A stretch of 13,656 nt of DNA from JAAYYM01 sp964638005 (GTDB taxonomy: Bacteria; Bacillota; Clostridia; Lachnospirales; Lachnospiraceae). Both the position numbers and the translations under genes were made by a program. Positions 1-6,232 of the stretch are shown piece by piece (positions within the stretch are counted from its first letter, which is position 1; every line of letters begins with the position of its first letter). The stretch spans positions 1-13,656 of the forward strand of contig CAZWXS010000058.1 in the NCBI GenBank assembly GCA_964638005.1, in the 5' to 3' direction. The notes beneath the pieces were generated by a model, which did no database searches, had not been told where the DNA came from, and saw only the letters and a list, made by a program, of their open reading frames with translations.

Positions 1-14
1 GCACCTCGATTCCG

Positions 15-127
15 CTGGCGCTGCATCTCGGTCACGGGCTTCGCCCTATGAATAATAACAAAAAGGTATTTTCTTATGTGCAAGCACAACGTAAATACCT
101 TTTTGCCATTATTCGCATGGCTCATTG
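15..127 (+). repeat. Structured repeat element, left copy
   Basis: This 113-nt element recurs in inverted orientation at 13544-13656. It has five parts: a 36-nt flank (15-50) identical in both copies and containing a GGGC/GCCC mini-hairpin at 36-46; a 5' stem arm (51-73); a 17-nt loop (74-90, identical) that itself folds as TGTG-CAAG-CACA; a 3' arm (91-110); and a 17-nt tail (111-127, identical). The arms pair from G50-C114 inward to C73-G91. In this copy the unpaired positions are A57/A58 opposite C106/C107, and a T72-T92 mismatch. The two copies have the same arm lengths but different arm sequences that keep pairing. The family is not recognised; it could be a structured RNA or a REP-like DNA hairpin. 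Confidence 0.85.
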
Positions 128-128
128 C

Positions 129-172
129 CAACTTGAAATTTATGTGATTAATTATAGGGGGAATTCAAGTTG
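129..172. repeat. Short inverted repeat next to the left element
   Basis: CAACTTGAA (129-137) is the exact reverse complement of TTCAAGTTG (164-172), with 26 bases between. The right arm overlaps the first three bases of the -35 box of the promoter for the downstream acetyltransferase. It could be an operator or a weak hairpin; nothing else supports a role. Confidence 0.35.
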
Positions 173-198
173 TTTATTTTTTGTTAACAGGGTATGAT
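170..198 (+). promoter_or_regulatory. Promoter of the GNAT gene
   Basis: The -35-like box TTGTTT (170-175) and the -10-like box TATGAT (193-198) are separated by 17 bp in AT-rich DNA. Transcription would begin near 205, leaving a leader of about 50 nt that contains a repeated ATGAGATTAA (222-231 and 236-245). Confidence 0.55.
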
Positions 199-257
199 AG
201 AAATATATTTTTACATAAATAATGAGATTAAAATTATGAGATTAACGGGTGATGCGG

Positions 258-704
258 ATGGAAATTTGTTTTGGGACAAAGGATGATATAGATTCATGGA
301 TGAGATTGGTGGATCAGGTGCGTGATCAATTTCCCGGAATGGAAACTGAGGAAGCAATGAAAGCGCATAGAGATACGGTTCTTGATTTCATGGGACATCA
401 CACTGCAATCTGTGCAAAGAAAGACGGAGAGATTGTGGGTGTGCTCTTATTTTCGAAAGAGTATAATATGATCTGCTTCTTGGCAACGACACCGGAACAT
501 CAGAGGGAGCAAATTGCGACTAAGATGTATCAGGTCATGCTTAACGAGGCTGATCCGAACAGACGAATTGTTGTGACGACCTATCGGGAAAATGATCCGA
601 GAGGAGTGGCAGCACGTGCATTTTATAAGAAGCAGGGATTTAAAGAAGGTAAATTGATAGAAGAATTTGGCTATCCAAGTCAGATATTGATTCTCAGAAG
701 ATAG
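258..704 (+). CDS. GNAT family N-acetyltransferase
   Basis: This is a predicted cytoplasmic acetyl-CoA-dependent N-acetyltransferase of about 148 residues, the usual size for a single GNAT domain. The acceptor substrate cannot be read from sequence. Visible signatures are the beta4/motif A stretch ending in TPEHQREQIATKMY (about residues 78-91), which binds the acetyl-CoA pyrophosphate, and the motif B helix AARAFYKKQGF (118-128). In motif A the usual Q/R-x-x-G-x-G/A is QREQIA, so the central glycine is replaced by glutamine. This may be a subfamily trait rather than a defect. In-frame starts lie at GTG 249, ATG 252 and ATG 258. I prefer 258 because GGGTGAT lies just upstream, but that site is weak and the start is uncertain. 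The gene appears monocistronic, with its own promoter and terminator. Confidence 0.85.
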   Translation: MEICFGTKDDIDSWMRLVDQVRDQFPGMETEEAMKAHRDTVLDFMGHHTAICAKKDGEIVGVLLFSKEYNMICFLATTPEHQREQIATKMYQVMLNEADPNRRIVVTTYRENDPRGVAARAFYKKQGFKEGKLIEEFGYPSQILILRR

Positions 705-710
705 TTAATC

Positions 711-745
711 AAATGGTTCCTGCGCTGAAAGCGGGAACCATTTTT
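711..745 (+). terminator. Rho-independent terminator after the GNAT gene
   Basis: The stem AAATGGTTCC (711-720) pairs with GGAACCATTT (734-743). A nested CGC/GCG stem (723-725/731-733) lies in the loop, and a T run follows. It lies directly behind the stop codon. Confidence 0.85.
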
Positions 746-748
746 GGG

Positions 749-777
749 TTGTAGATGTAATTAATATCCAGTATAAT
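749..777 (+). promoter_or_regulatory. Promoter of the TPR/metalloprotease unit
   Basis: A perfect -10 TATAAT (772-777) sits 17 bp behind a weak -35 TTGTAG (749-754). This places transcription at about 784, some 50 nt before the preferred start codon. Confidence 0.55.
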
Positions 778-831
778 ACGCTTATGTCATTTACAATTAT
801 TAGATAAAATCTCAAAGTGGGAGACAGAATG

Positions 832-2058
832 ATGATATGTAGTGAGTGTGGAGCAGAACTCAAAGAGGGCGCGAGATTCTGCATGAATTGTGGGAAGGCC
901 GCGTCCATGCAGACAGAGGCGGGACCGAGACAGGAACAGACAATAGGGCAGACAACGGCAGAACAGGAGACGACAGCAGATTATTATGGTTATGAATATT
1001 GCAAGAGGTGCCAGACCAGGCTCGTGGATAAGAGCGATAATCCGGAGTCGGTTCTTTGCAAACAGTGTCGGGAAGAGTTGATCCATTATCCGATTCCCAA
1101 ATGGATTTACTTCGTGGCAGGTGGAATCTTGTTATTATTGCTGATTTCTTTCAGCAGTTTTCCGGCTAATCTGAAGAACTATAGAGCCATTGAAGGTGCA
1201 GAGAAGAAAGCAGATCAGGGATATATTTATTCGACTTTAAATGATATGAATGAGATTCTTGAGAAAAATCCAACGTCGACCAAAGTAGCAATCAAGATGG
1301 TCGATGTTGCAATGGAACATGGCTATTATGATTATGCAACCTATATATTCAATAATTATCTAGTGAACACAGAGGTATCGGATACAGAGTATGACAAACT
1401 AATGGCATATTCTGAAGAATTGGATCGCTATTATAATGCTTATGATGCATACGATGCCATGATGGCGGAACAAATTGAAGCAGCGGAAACATCAGATGAG
1501 AGTACAAGCGGCAGCCTGACTTTGAGTGAGCAGATCAGCGAGGAAATCATTGAACAGTTAAAGATGTTAGAAAATGATCCGAGCTATGATGCTGCAACCT
1601 TATATTACTATATGGGCTATACAGCATTGGATGATTCGGAGCGATGTGAATATTTTGAAACTTGTTATGAAATGGATCCAACTTATACGGATGCAGCAGC
1701 ACAAGCATCCAATTCTTACCGCAGAGCAGGAGATCTTGTGAATGCCCGCAGCTTATTGGAACAGGCATATGACGAAGACAAGGAGTCTCCGACAGTTATC
1801 AGGAGCCTGGCTGTGGTTGAACTGTTAGAGGGCAATTTGGAAAAGGGTCTATCATTTGCTGAGACTGCCTATGATTTGAATCCGGAGGAATATTACGTTG
1901 CGGATACTTATATTATTGCACTTGTAGCAAATGGAGATGTGGATGCCGCAGTTTCATTGAAGGAGGATCTTGAGGCTGAGGGATACGAGTTTGATGAAAA
2001 ACTACAGAGATTTATAGATGGTGAATGTACATTAGAAGAGTACTATATAGGAATATAA
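832..2058 (+). CDS. Zinc-ribbon, single-TM, TPR-type protein
   Basis: The specific function is not recognised. The 408-residue product starts with a zinc ribbon (C3, C6, C17, C20), followed by a Gln/Thr-rich linker, a second CxxC pair set (C57/C60 and C76/C79), one membrane helix at about 91-110, and then a long acidic, Tyr-rich helical region (about 120-400) with tetratricopeptide-like periodicity. The N-terminus is probably cytoplasmic and the TPR-like part extracytoplasmic; that topology is inferred. TPR arrays usually mediate protein contacts. Starts are possible at GTG 817, ATG 829 and ATG 832. GGGAGA at 819-824 gives 7-nt spacing to ATG 832, and MICSECGAEL is a typical zinc-ribbon beginning. 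The stop is 16 nt before the metalloprotease gene, so the two are likely co-transcribed. Confidence 0.8.
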   Translation: MICSECGAELKEGARFCMNCGKAASMQTEAGPRQEQTIGQTTAEQETTADYYGYEYCKRCQTRLVDKSDNPESVLCKQCREELIHYPIPKWIYFVAGGILLLLLISFSSFPANLKNYRAIEGAEKKADQGYIYSTLNDMNEILEKNPTSTKVAIKMVDVAMEHGYYDYATYIFNNYLVNTEVSDTEYDKLMAYSEELDRYYNAYDAYDAMMAEQIEAAETSDESTSGSLTLSEQISEEIIEQLKMLENDPSYDAATLYYYMGYTALDDSERCEYFETCYEMDPTYTDAAAQASNSYRRAGDLVNARSLLEQAYDEDKESPTVIRSLAVVELLEGNLEKGLSFAETAYDLNPEEYYVADTYIIALVANGDVDAAVSLKEDLEAEGYEFDEKLQRFIDGECTLEEYYIGI

Positions 2059-2074
2059 GGGGGAGAAAATAGAT

Positions 2075-2629
2075 ATGATCATACCAGGGTTTGTAATATC
2101 AATCATCACATTTCCGGGAGTTATTGTGCATGAACTGGCGCATCAACTATTTTGCAGATGGTGTAAAGTGCCGGTATACGAGGTGAAATATTTTCAATGT
2201 AAGAATCCATGTGGATATGTGATTCATGAAGCAACCACCAGTCCGATGAAGAACTTTTTGACGGCGATGGGACCATTCTTTGTCAATACATTACTGGGAA
2301 TGCTTATTGTAACTCCGGCTTCACTTGAAATTCTTTATTTTGAAGGAGTGAGCAACCAGATTAGCGGAATTGTATCAGTTGTCAATGTAATCTTATTTTG
2401 GGTTGGAGTATCAATCCTGATGCATGCATTTCCGAGCACGGGAGATGCACAGGCGCTTTATCAAAGTGTACTTAAGAATCCAGATGTTCCGATCATTGCA
2501 AAGATTCTTGTGGCACCGTTTATTGGGTTGATCTATGTAGGTGCTTTTGGTTCTGTATTTTGGCTGGATCTCGTCTATGCAGTTGCTGTAGCAATGCTGG
2601 TACCGAGAATCTTTTTGTTATTTTTATAG
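2075..2629 (+). CDS. Membrane zinc metalloprotease, HExxH (DUF3267/M50-like)
   Basis: This 184-residue, mostly hydrophobic protein carries HELAH at residues 19-23 inside the first membrane segment, the zinc-binding arrangement of intramembrane site-2-type proteases. A second HE follows at 51-52. The PSTGD motif ending at D124 is a candidate third ligand, by analogy to the Asp motif of M50 enzymes. About four hydrophobic segments can be seen (roughly 3-20, 60-80, 98-118 and 140-182). I place it near the DUF3267/M50-like putative zincins from memory of the family. The ribosome site AAGGGGGA (2057-2064) begins within the stop codon of the upstream gene, which points to coupled translation with the TPR protein. 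The substrate is unknown; the TPR partner could be a substrate, an adaptor or a regulator. Confidence 0.75.
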   Translation: MIIPGFVISIITFPGVIVHELAHQLFCRWCKVPVYEVKYFQCKNPCGYVIHEATTSPMKNFLTAMGPFFVNTLLGMLIVTPASLEILYFEGVSNQISGIVSVVNVILFWVGVSILMHAFPSTGDAQALYQSVLKNPDVPIIAKILVAPFIGLIYVGAFGSVFWLDLVYAVAVAMLVPRIFLLFL

Positions 2630-2650
2630 ATGTTTTTAATTATATTCTGG

Positions 2651-2679
2651 TTGAAAGATTGGAAATAATGACCTATAAT
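2651..2679 (+). promoter_or_regulatory. Promoter of the yjdF leader
   Basis: TTGAAA (2651-2656), a 17-bp spacer and a perfect TATAAT (2674-2679) form a strong promoter. The predicted start, about 2686, falls at the first nucleotides of the leader's closing helix. Confidence 0.8.
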
Positions 2680-2686
2680 GTTTGAA

Positions 2687-2803
2687 GCGAAGATAAAAAC
2701 ACGTCCCGGTAGGTAGTCCGGGAGTATCCGCAGTTGATACGGATATCAGTAACCTGCCTCCTTGGTTGTCCATTCTTTGCGTTTAAATCAACACAAAGGA
2801 GGG
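2687..2803 (+). ncRNA. yjdF riboswitch (azaaromatic-sensing leader)
   Basis: The leader directly precedes a yjdF gene and resembles the yjdF motif RNA, a class reported to bind diverse azaaromatic compounds. Helices seen are: GCGAAGA (2687-2693) with TCTTTGC (2774-2780), one wobble; CCCGG (2705-2709) with CCGGG (2718-2722); TATCCG (2725-2730) with CGGATA (2740-2745); and a possible tertiary pairing of loop AGGT (2711-2714) with ACCT (2752-2755). The ribosome site AAAGGAGGG (2795-2803) can be masked by CCTCCTT (2757-2763), or its upstream part by CTTTG (2775-2779), which otherwise forms the closing helix. This suggests control of translation, with aptamer folding freeing the ribosome site. The switching direction is inferred from these pairings. 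Confidence 0.85.
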
Positions 2804-2810
2804 AATAGAC

Positions 2811-3230
2811 ATGGATAAAACGATGGTGAGACTGTCGGTATTATTCGATGATCCGTTCTGGATCGGAGTCTTTGAACGGGAATCCGGTGGTAAATTAACT
2901 GCTTCCAAAGCAACGTTTGGGGCAGAGCCGAAGGATTATGAAGTCAAGGAATTCTTGATCCGAAATTATGACAGACTGAGGTTTAGTCCACCTGTTGATT
3001 CTCAGAGAGAGGTGAAAGAGCATGTGAACCCGAAACGTCTGCAGCGAGATGCCAAGAAGCAGGTCGAAGCGGTCGGAATCGGAACGAAGTCACAACAGGC
3101 TCTGAAACTTCAACAGGAACAGGGAAAACGGGAACGAAAAGTTCGCTCGCGAGAAGAACGCGAAGCTGAAAAAGAGTTGCAGTTTGAACTGAAACAACAG
3201 AAAAGAAAAGAGAAACACAGGGGCAGGTAA
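2811..3230 (+). CDS. yjdF: YjdF family protein (DUF2992)
   Basis: This 139-residue protein has an N-terminal domain of about 60 residues, starting MDKTMVRLSVLFDDPFWIG, typical of YjdF. A very basic, Gln/Lys/Arg/Glu-rich tail (about 85-139) follows and is probably an extended helix or coiled coil. The biochemical function of the family is not known. Because the gene is controlled by an RNA that senses azaaromatics, a role in tolerance of such compounds has been suggested. The start is clear: AAAGGAGGG lies 7 nt before ATG 2811. The stop codon lies in the loop of the following terminator hairpin. The leader and the gene confirm each other, so the identification is secure. Confidence 0.9.
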   Translation: MDKTMVRLSVLFDDPFWIGVFERESGGKLTASKATFGAEPKDYEVKEFLIRNYDRLRFSPPVDSQREVKEHVNPKRLQRDAKKQVEAVGIGTKSQQALKLQQEQGKRERKVRSREEREAEKELQFELKQQKRKEKHRGR

Positions 3231-3242
3231 CTGCCCTTTTCT
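3219..3242 (+). terminator. Terminator overlapping the yjdF stop
   Basis: GGGCAG (3221-3226) pairs with CTGCCC (3231-3236) around a GTAA loop that contains the TAA stop, and TTTT follows. The stem is short. There is no clear promoter before the next gene, so it may be leaky and allow partial read-through. Confidence 0.65.
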
Positions 3243-3275
3243 CTTATTTATATGGGTAATAAAAGGGATGAGAAG

Positions 3276-4574
3276 ATGTTGAATAATCGTACAAAGGATC
3301 AGACTCCATTTGATATGGCGAAAAAGCCGGTGAAGCAGTATCCGTTTTTGCTACCATTGGTCTGGGGCGCTTCGTTTCTGATGACGAGAAGATTTAGACT
3401 GAAAATCAGGCGGAAGAATATGAAGGGAATCAAACCTCCGTTTCTTGTGATTTCAACGCACCAGGGATTCTCAGATTATTATATTGCACCGCTGGCATTA
3501 TTTCCGCATCGGGCAAATTATGTGTCTGATATGGAGGGCTTTGCAGCATTTGGGGAGTGGCTCTATCGTGGAATTGGGTGTATCGGTAAGCGGAGATATG
3601 TATCTGATTATTCCGTGGTGAAGAATATCAGACTGGCTCTTGCAGGTGGTCAGTCAGTGGTAATATTTCCGGAGTCCAGACATTCTAATGTTGGAACGAC
3701 TGCATATATTCCTCAGAATCTTGGGAAACTTGCGAAGATCATGGGAGTTCCGGTTGTAACGTTGTCAGCCCATGGGAGCTATCTTGCCAATCCATTTTGG
3801 GATGAAGAACATACAAGAAAGACGAAGATGGAAGCAACGCTGGAATGCATTTATACCAAGGAACAGCTGGTGGTGGCAGAGGAAGATGAGATACAAGAAC
3901 GGATAGAAGAGAAGATGGCATACGATGAATATGCATGGCAGTCAGAGCAGAAGATTTCAATTCGAGATTCCAAACGAGCAGAAGGACTACATCAGGTTTT
4001 GTTTATGTGCAGGAAGTGTGGAAAGTCTTTCGAGATGGAAAGTAACGGAAGTCAGCTGAGGTGCAATGCTTGTGGGACTGTGTGGACTATGAGCGAGTAT
4101 GGACAGTTGGTTAGCGAAGCAGATAAGCACAATCAGTCAGAGGAATTGTCAGAGAAGCAGAAAAATCAAGCGATGGGCAGACAGAGTATTCATATTCCGG
4201 ATTGGTATGAATGGGAAAGACGGCAGATTGAGCATAAACTTCAAAATGACGACGTTAAAAATGTTGAAAAAGAGTATTCTGTGAGAGTGGAAGCCTTAGC
4301 GAATGCCAAGGGATTTATTCCTCTTGGTCAGGGAACACTCAAGTTAAATGCAAGTCAATTTGAGCTCATACTGGCGGACGCCAGCTTAGAATTTCCGCAT
4401 GCATGCCGTGAGTCGGTTCAAACAGAATATAATTATAGAGGAAGAGGTCCATGTATTGTACTTTCAGACAGAGATTGCTGTTACTATCTCTACTCCGATG
4501 ACAAAGAGTTCAACCCTACAGTTCTGCAATTTATAGGGGAGTATTATTATCAACAAGAAATTACAGAGCCATAG
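3276..4574 (+). CDS. PlsC-like acyltransferase with zinc ribbon and unassigned C-terminus
   Basis: The N-terminal half resembles 1-acyl-glycerol-3-phosphate acyltransferases, membrane-associated enzymes that transfer an acyl chain from acyl-CoA or acyl-ACP to lysophosphatidate in phospholipid synthesis. The HX4D catalytic motif is HQGFSD (H62, D67), and FPESRHS (131-137) stands where FPEGTRS is usual. A hydrophobic stretch (PFLLPLVWGASFLM) lies at about 23-36. After residue 190 the family domain ends and a zinc ribbon follows (CRKC 245-248, CNAC 263-266), then a charged linker and about 100 residues I cannot assign. At 432 residues it is far longer than a plain PlsC (about 200-250). ATG 3252 has no ribosome site; AAAAGGGA about 8 nt before ATG 3276 favours that start. 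The acyl acceptor is uncertain. Confidence 0.75.
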   Translation: MLNNRTKDQTPFDMAKKPVKQYPFLLPLVWGASFLMTRRFRLKIRRKNMKGIKPPFLVISTHQGFSDYYIAPLALFPHRANYVSDMEGFAAFGEWLYRGIGCIGKRRYVSDYSVVKNIRLALAGGQSVVIFPESRHSNVGTTAYIPQNLGKLAKIMGVPVVTLSAHGSYLANPFWDEEHTRKTKMEATLECIYTKEQLVVAEEDEIQERIEEKMAYDEYAWQSEQKISIRDSKRAEGLHQVLFMCRKCGKSFEMESNGSQLRCNACGTVWTMSEYGQLVSEADKHNQSEELSEKQKNQAMGRQSIHIPDWYEWERRQIEHKLQNDDVKNVEKEYSVRVEALANAKGFIPLGQGTLKLNASQFELILADASLEFPHACRESVQTEYNYRGRGPCIVLSDRDCCYYLYSDDKEFNPTVLQFIGEYYYQQEITEP

Positions 4575-4607
4575 TTTCAGACTATAGCCAGAGATCTTGT
4601 TTGCGTA

Positions 4608-4969
4608 TTAGACACGACATCTTCTTATGTATTTCATAACAGTGAGCATGCAGCAGCGAGATTTGGATTGAGTGATGCGGGAAGTATTTTCCGAATGGCG
4701 GAGGTTCGATCTTCACATTTGAAATCAAAGGGGATGCGGAAAAAGCAAAGGAGTTTATTGACCATCTGGAGTTATTTTCATTGCTTGCAAACGTAGCAGA
4801 TGTGAAATCATTAGTGATTCATCCGGCTTCAACAACACATTCACAGTTGAACGAAGCAGAACTTGCAGAGCAGGGAATCAAGCCGAATACCATTCGCCTG
4901 TCCATAGGAACAGAGAATATTGCAGACATTATAGAAGATTTGGAAGAGGCATTTAAAGCCATTGTATAA
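4608..4969 (+). pseudogene. metY: metY relic (O-acetylhomoserine sulfhydrylase), internally deleted
   Basis: Two pieces of one PLP-dependent Cys/Met metabolism enzyme lie side by side in different frames. The first (from 4608) reads YVFHNSEHAAARFGLSDAG, a typical near-N-terminal segment. The second (frame of 4682, to the stop at 4967-4969) reads GGSIFTFEIKGD and later LANVADVKSLVIHPASTTH, the typical C-terminal domain, about 95 residues. Everything between is missing, including the PLP-binding lysine and most of the usual 420-430 residues. So is the true N-terminus. The join lies near 4680-4692, where GGAAGTATTTT is compatible with both halves, suggesting deletion between short similar sequences. 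A TTG-initiated 62-codon frame at 4781 is only the tail of this relic and is not a separate gene. Confidence 0.85.
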
Positions 4970-4997
4970 GTACGATTTAAAATGATTTTAAATATAC

Positions 4998-5026
4998 TTG
5001 ACAAAGTTTTTAACAGGTAATATATT
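4998..5026 (+). promoter_or_regulatory. marR operon promoter
   Basis: A consensus -35 TTGACA (4998-5003), a 17-bp spacer and -10 TATATT (5021-5026) make this one of the strongest promoters in the window. The -10 box lies inside the first operator palindrome, as expected for a repressed promoter. Confidence 0.85.
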
Positions 5027-5053
5027 ACTTATTATAGTAATGTGTTACCTGTT
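5012..5053. promoter_or_regulatory. Double MarR operator
   Basis: Two palindromes lie 20 bp apart centre to centre: GTAATATATTAC (5017-5028) and GTAATGTGTTAC (5037-5048). Together they form a larger inverted repeat, bases 5012-5028 against 5037-5053, with 15 of 17 positions complementary and outer arms AACAGGTAA/TTACCTGTT. The first covers the -10 box and the second the likely start region. Negative autoregulation by the MarR protein encoded just downstream is inferred. Confidence 0.7.
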
Positions 5054-5098
5054 TTGCGTTGTAATGAAAAATAGATTAAGGAATTTGGTGGAGAGAAT

Positions 5099-5608
5099 AT
5101 GTATAAAGGTGAAATTCAGTATGCGAATCTTGATTTAAGTGAGATGGAGGGGTCTTTTTTCCTGACAGGATTGTTGAGTGAGTTCGTGAATCGGTTCCAG
5201 GCAGCGGGAGATTGTTTTATAGAGGAAATCAGTTGGAAGCAATGTTTTACGATTATCTGTATTGGTCTATTTGAGCAGCCGCCGACACTGAGAGAATTAT
5301 CTGAAGTGATGGGAAGTTCACATCAGAATGTAAAGCAGATGCTTTTGAAGTTGGAAAGAGAAGGCTATGTATGTTTTGTGCAGGATAAGTCGGATAAGCG
5401 CAAGCAGAGAATTATAGCAACGGAGAAAGCAGAACAACTTTCAGAGAAATATGATCTTCCCAGTCAGAGATTTATGGAACAACTTTTTGCGAACATCAGT
5501 GATGAAGATGTGAAAGTTACAATTCAGACGATTATAAAATTGGATGTTCAGTTGAAAGTGATCGCTGAGAAATTGAAAGAAAATGGAGTCAATGAATTTA
5601 GGATATGA
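5099..5608 (+). CDS. MarR family transcriptional regulator
   Basis: This 169-residue winged helix-turn-helix regulator has helical dimerisation regions at both ends. The recognition part runs PPTLRELSEVMGSSHQNVKQ (61-80), followed by MLLKLEREGYV and a wing rich in K/D/R (about 91-108: QDKSDKRKQRIIAT). MarR proteins usually repress their own operon and neighbouring detoxification genes until a phenolic, quinone-like or oxidising ligand, or cysteine oxidation, releases them. Cys residues at 39, 49, 54 and 92 could matter but no redox motif is evident. ATG 5099 follows GGTGGAGAG. The iron-sulfur flavoprotein gene begins 18 nt after the stop, so the three genes 5099-6863 form one operon under the double operator. 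Confidence 0.9.
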   Translation: MYKGEIQYANLDLSEMEGSFFLTGLLSEFVNRFQAAGDCFIEEISWKQCFTIICIGLFEQPPTLRELSEVMGSSHQNVKQMLLKLEREGYVCFVQDKSDKRKQRIIATEKAEQLSEKYDLPSQRFMEQLFANISDEDVKVTIQTIIKLDVQLKVIAEKLKENGVNEFRI

Positions 5609-5626
5609 TTCGGAGGAAGAAAAGAA

Positions 5627-6232
5627 ATGATTGCGATTTTAGTGGATGAAACATGTGAAAAAATTGGTAGAAAGTTGGAAGCCGATTTGCAGGAAAGAGG
5701 AAAAGAGACTGCTTACATATCAACAGCAGGACTTACAATCAAGACTTGCTATAGTTGTGGATATTGTACAACAAAGGAGTACGGGAAGTGCTGTCAGAAA
5801 GATGACATGGAGCCGATTCTGCGGATCCTTGTTAAGAGTGAAACGATGGTTGTTGTAACGCCGATTACATTTGGCTCTTATTCGTCAGTGGTAAAGGCGG
5901 TAATTGACCGCACTTGTGTAATTGGTGACACACATTATCATGTGGCACATGGAGAAATGGTAAAAGGTATGCGTAGTGATCTTAAATATCAGTATGTAGT
6001 CGGTGTCAAACAGGACTGCAGCGAGAAGGAAGAGGAATACTTTCGGAAACTGGTTTCTGAAAATATCAAGATCATGGATATCAGCGGGGAGACATTTATC
6101 ATTCAGTCCAATAAAGAGATAATGACAAATAGAGAAGTAATGGTGGTTGAAGAAGCAATGTCAGATGGAGAAATAGACAGTGCAGCAGACAATGTAATGG
6201 GCAAAGCAGTGGAGGTGATCTGTCATGCATAA
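5627..6232 (+). CDS. Iron-sulfur flavoprotein-like oxidoreductase
   Basis: This is a flavodoxin-fold protein of 201 residues. The cysteine set C41, C44, C47, C55 (CX2CX2CX7C, in CYSCGYC...GKCCQKDDM) matches the compact 4Fe-4S motif of iron-sulfur flavoproteins, which pass electrons between ferredoxin-like donors and FMN. An additional Cys is at 56. VVVTPITFGSYSSVVKAVID (about 75-94) is the typical flavin-contacting loop of this fold. The N-terminal strand reads MIAILVDETCEKIGRKLE and lacks the common GSPR-type phosphate loop, so FMN binding may differ or depend on a partner. GGAGG lies about 11 nt before ATG 5627. The last 8 bases overlap the next gene, which does have the missing loop. The electron acceptor is unknown; MarR control suggests quinones or nitro compounds. 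Confidence 0.75.
   Translation: MIAILVDETCEKIGRKLEADLQERGKETAYISTAGLTIKTCYSCGYCTTKEYGKCCQKDDMEPILRILVKSETMVVVTPITFGSYSSVVKAVIDRTCVIGDTHYHVAHGEMVKGMRSDLKYQYVVGVKQDCSEKEEEYFRKLVSENIKIMDISGETFIIQSNKEIMTNREVMVVEEAMSDGEIDSAADNVMGKAVEVICHA

Noticed and set aside
36..46. GGGC/GCCC hairpin as an isolated regulatory stem-loop
   Set aside because: It is part of the conserved flank of the repeated element and has no separate support.
15..127. Integron attC site or insertion-sequence end
   Set aside because: The arms lack the RYYYAAC/GTTRRRY boxes of attC sites, and there is no transposase, integrase or visible target duplication in the window.
4781..4969. Stand-alone small gene of 62 codons starting at TTG
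   Set aside because: The same frame continues upstream with MetY C-terminal sequence, so it is the tail of the metY relic.
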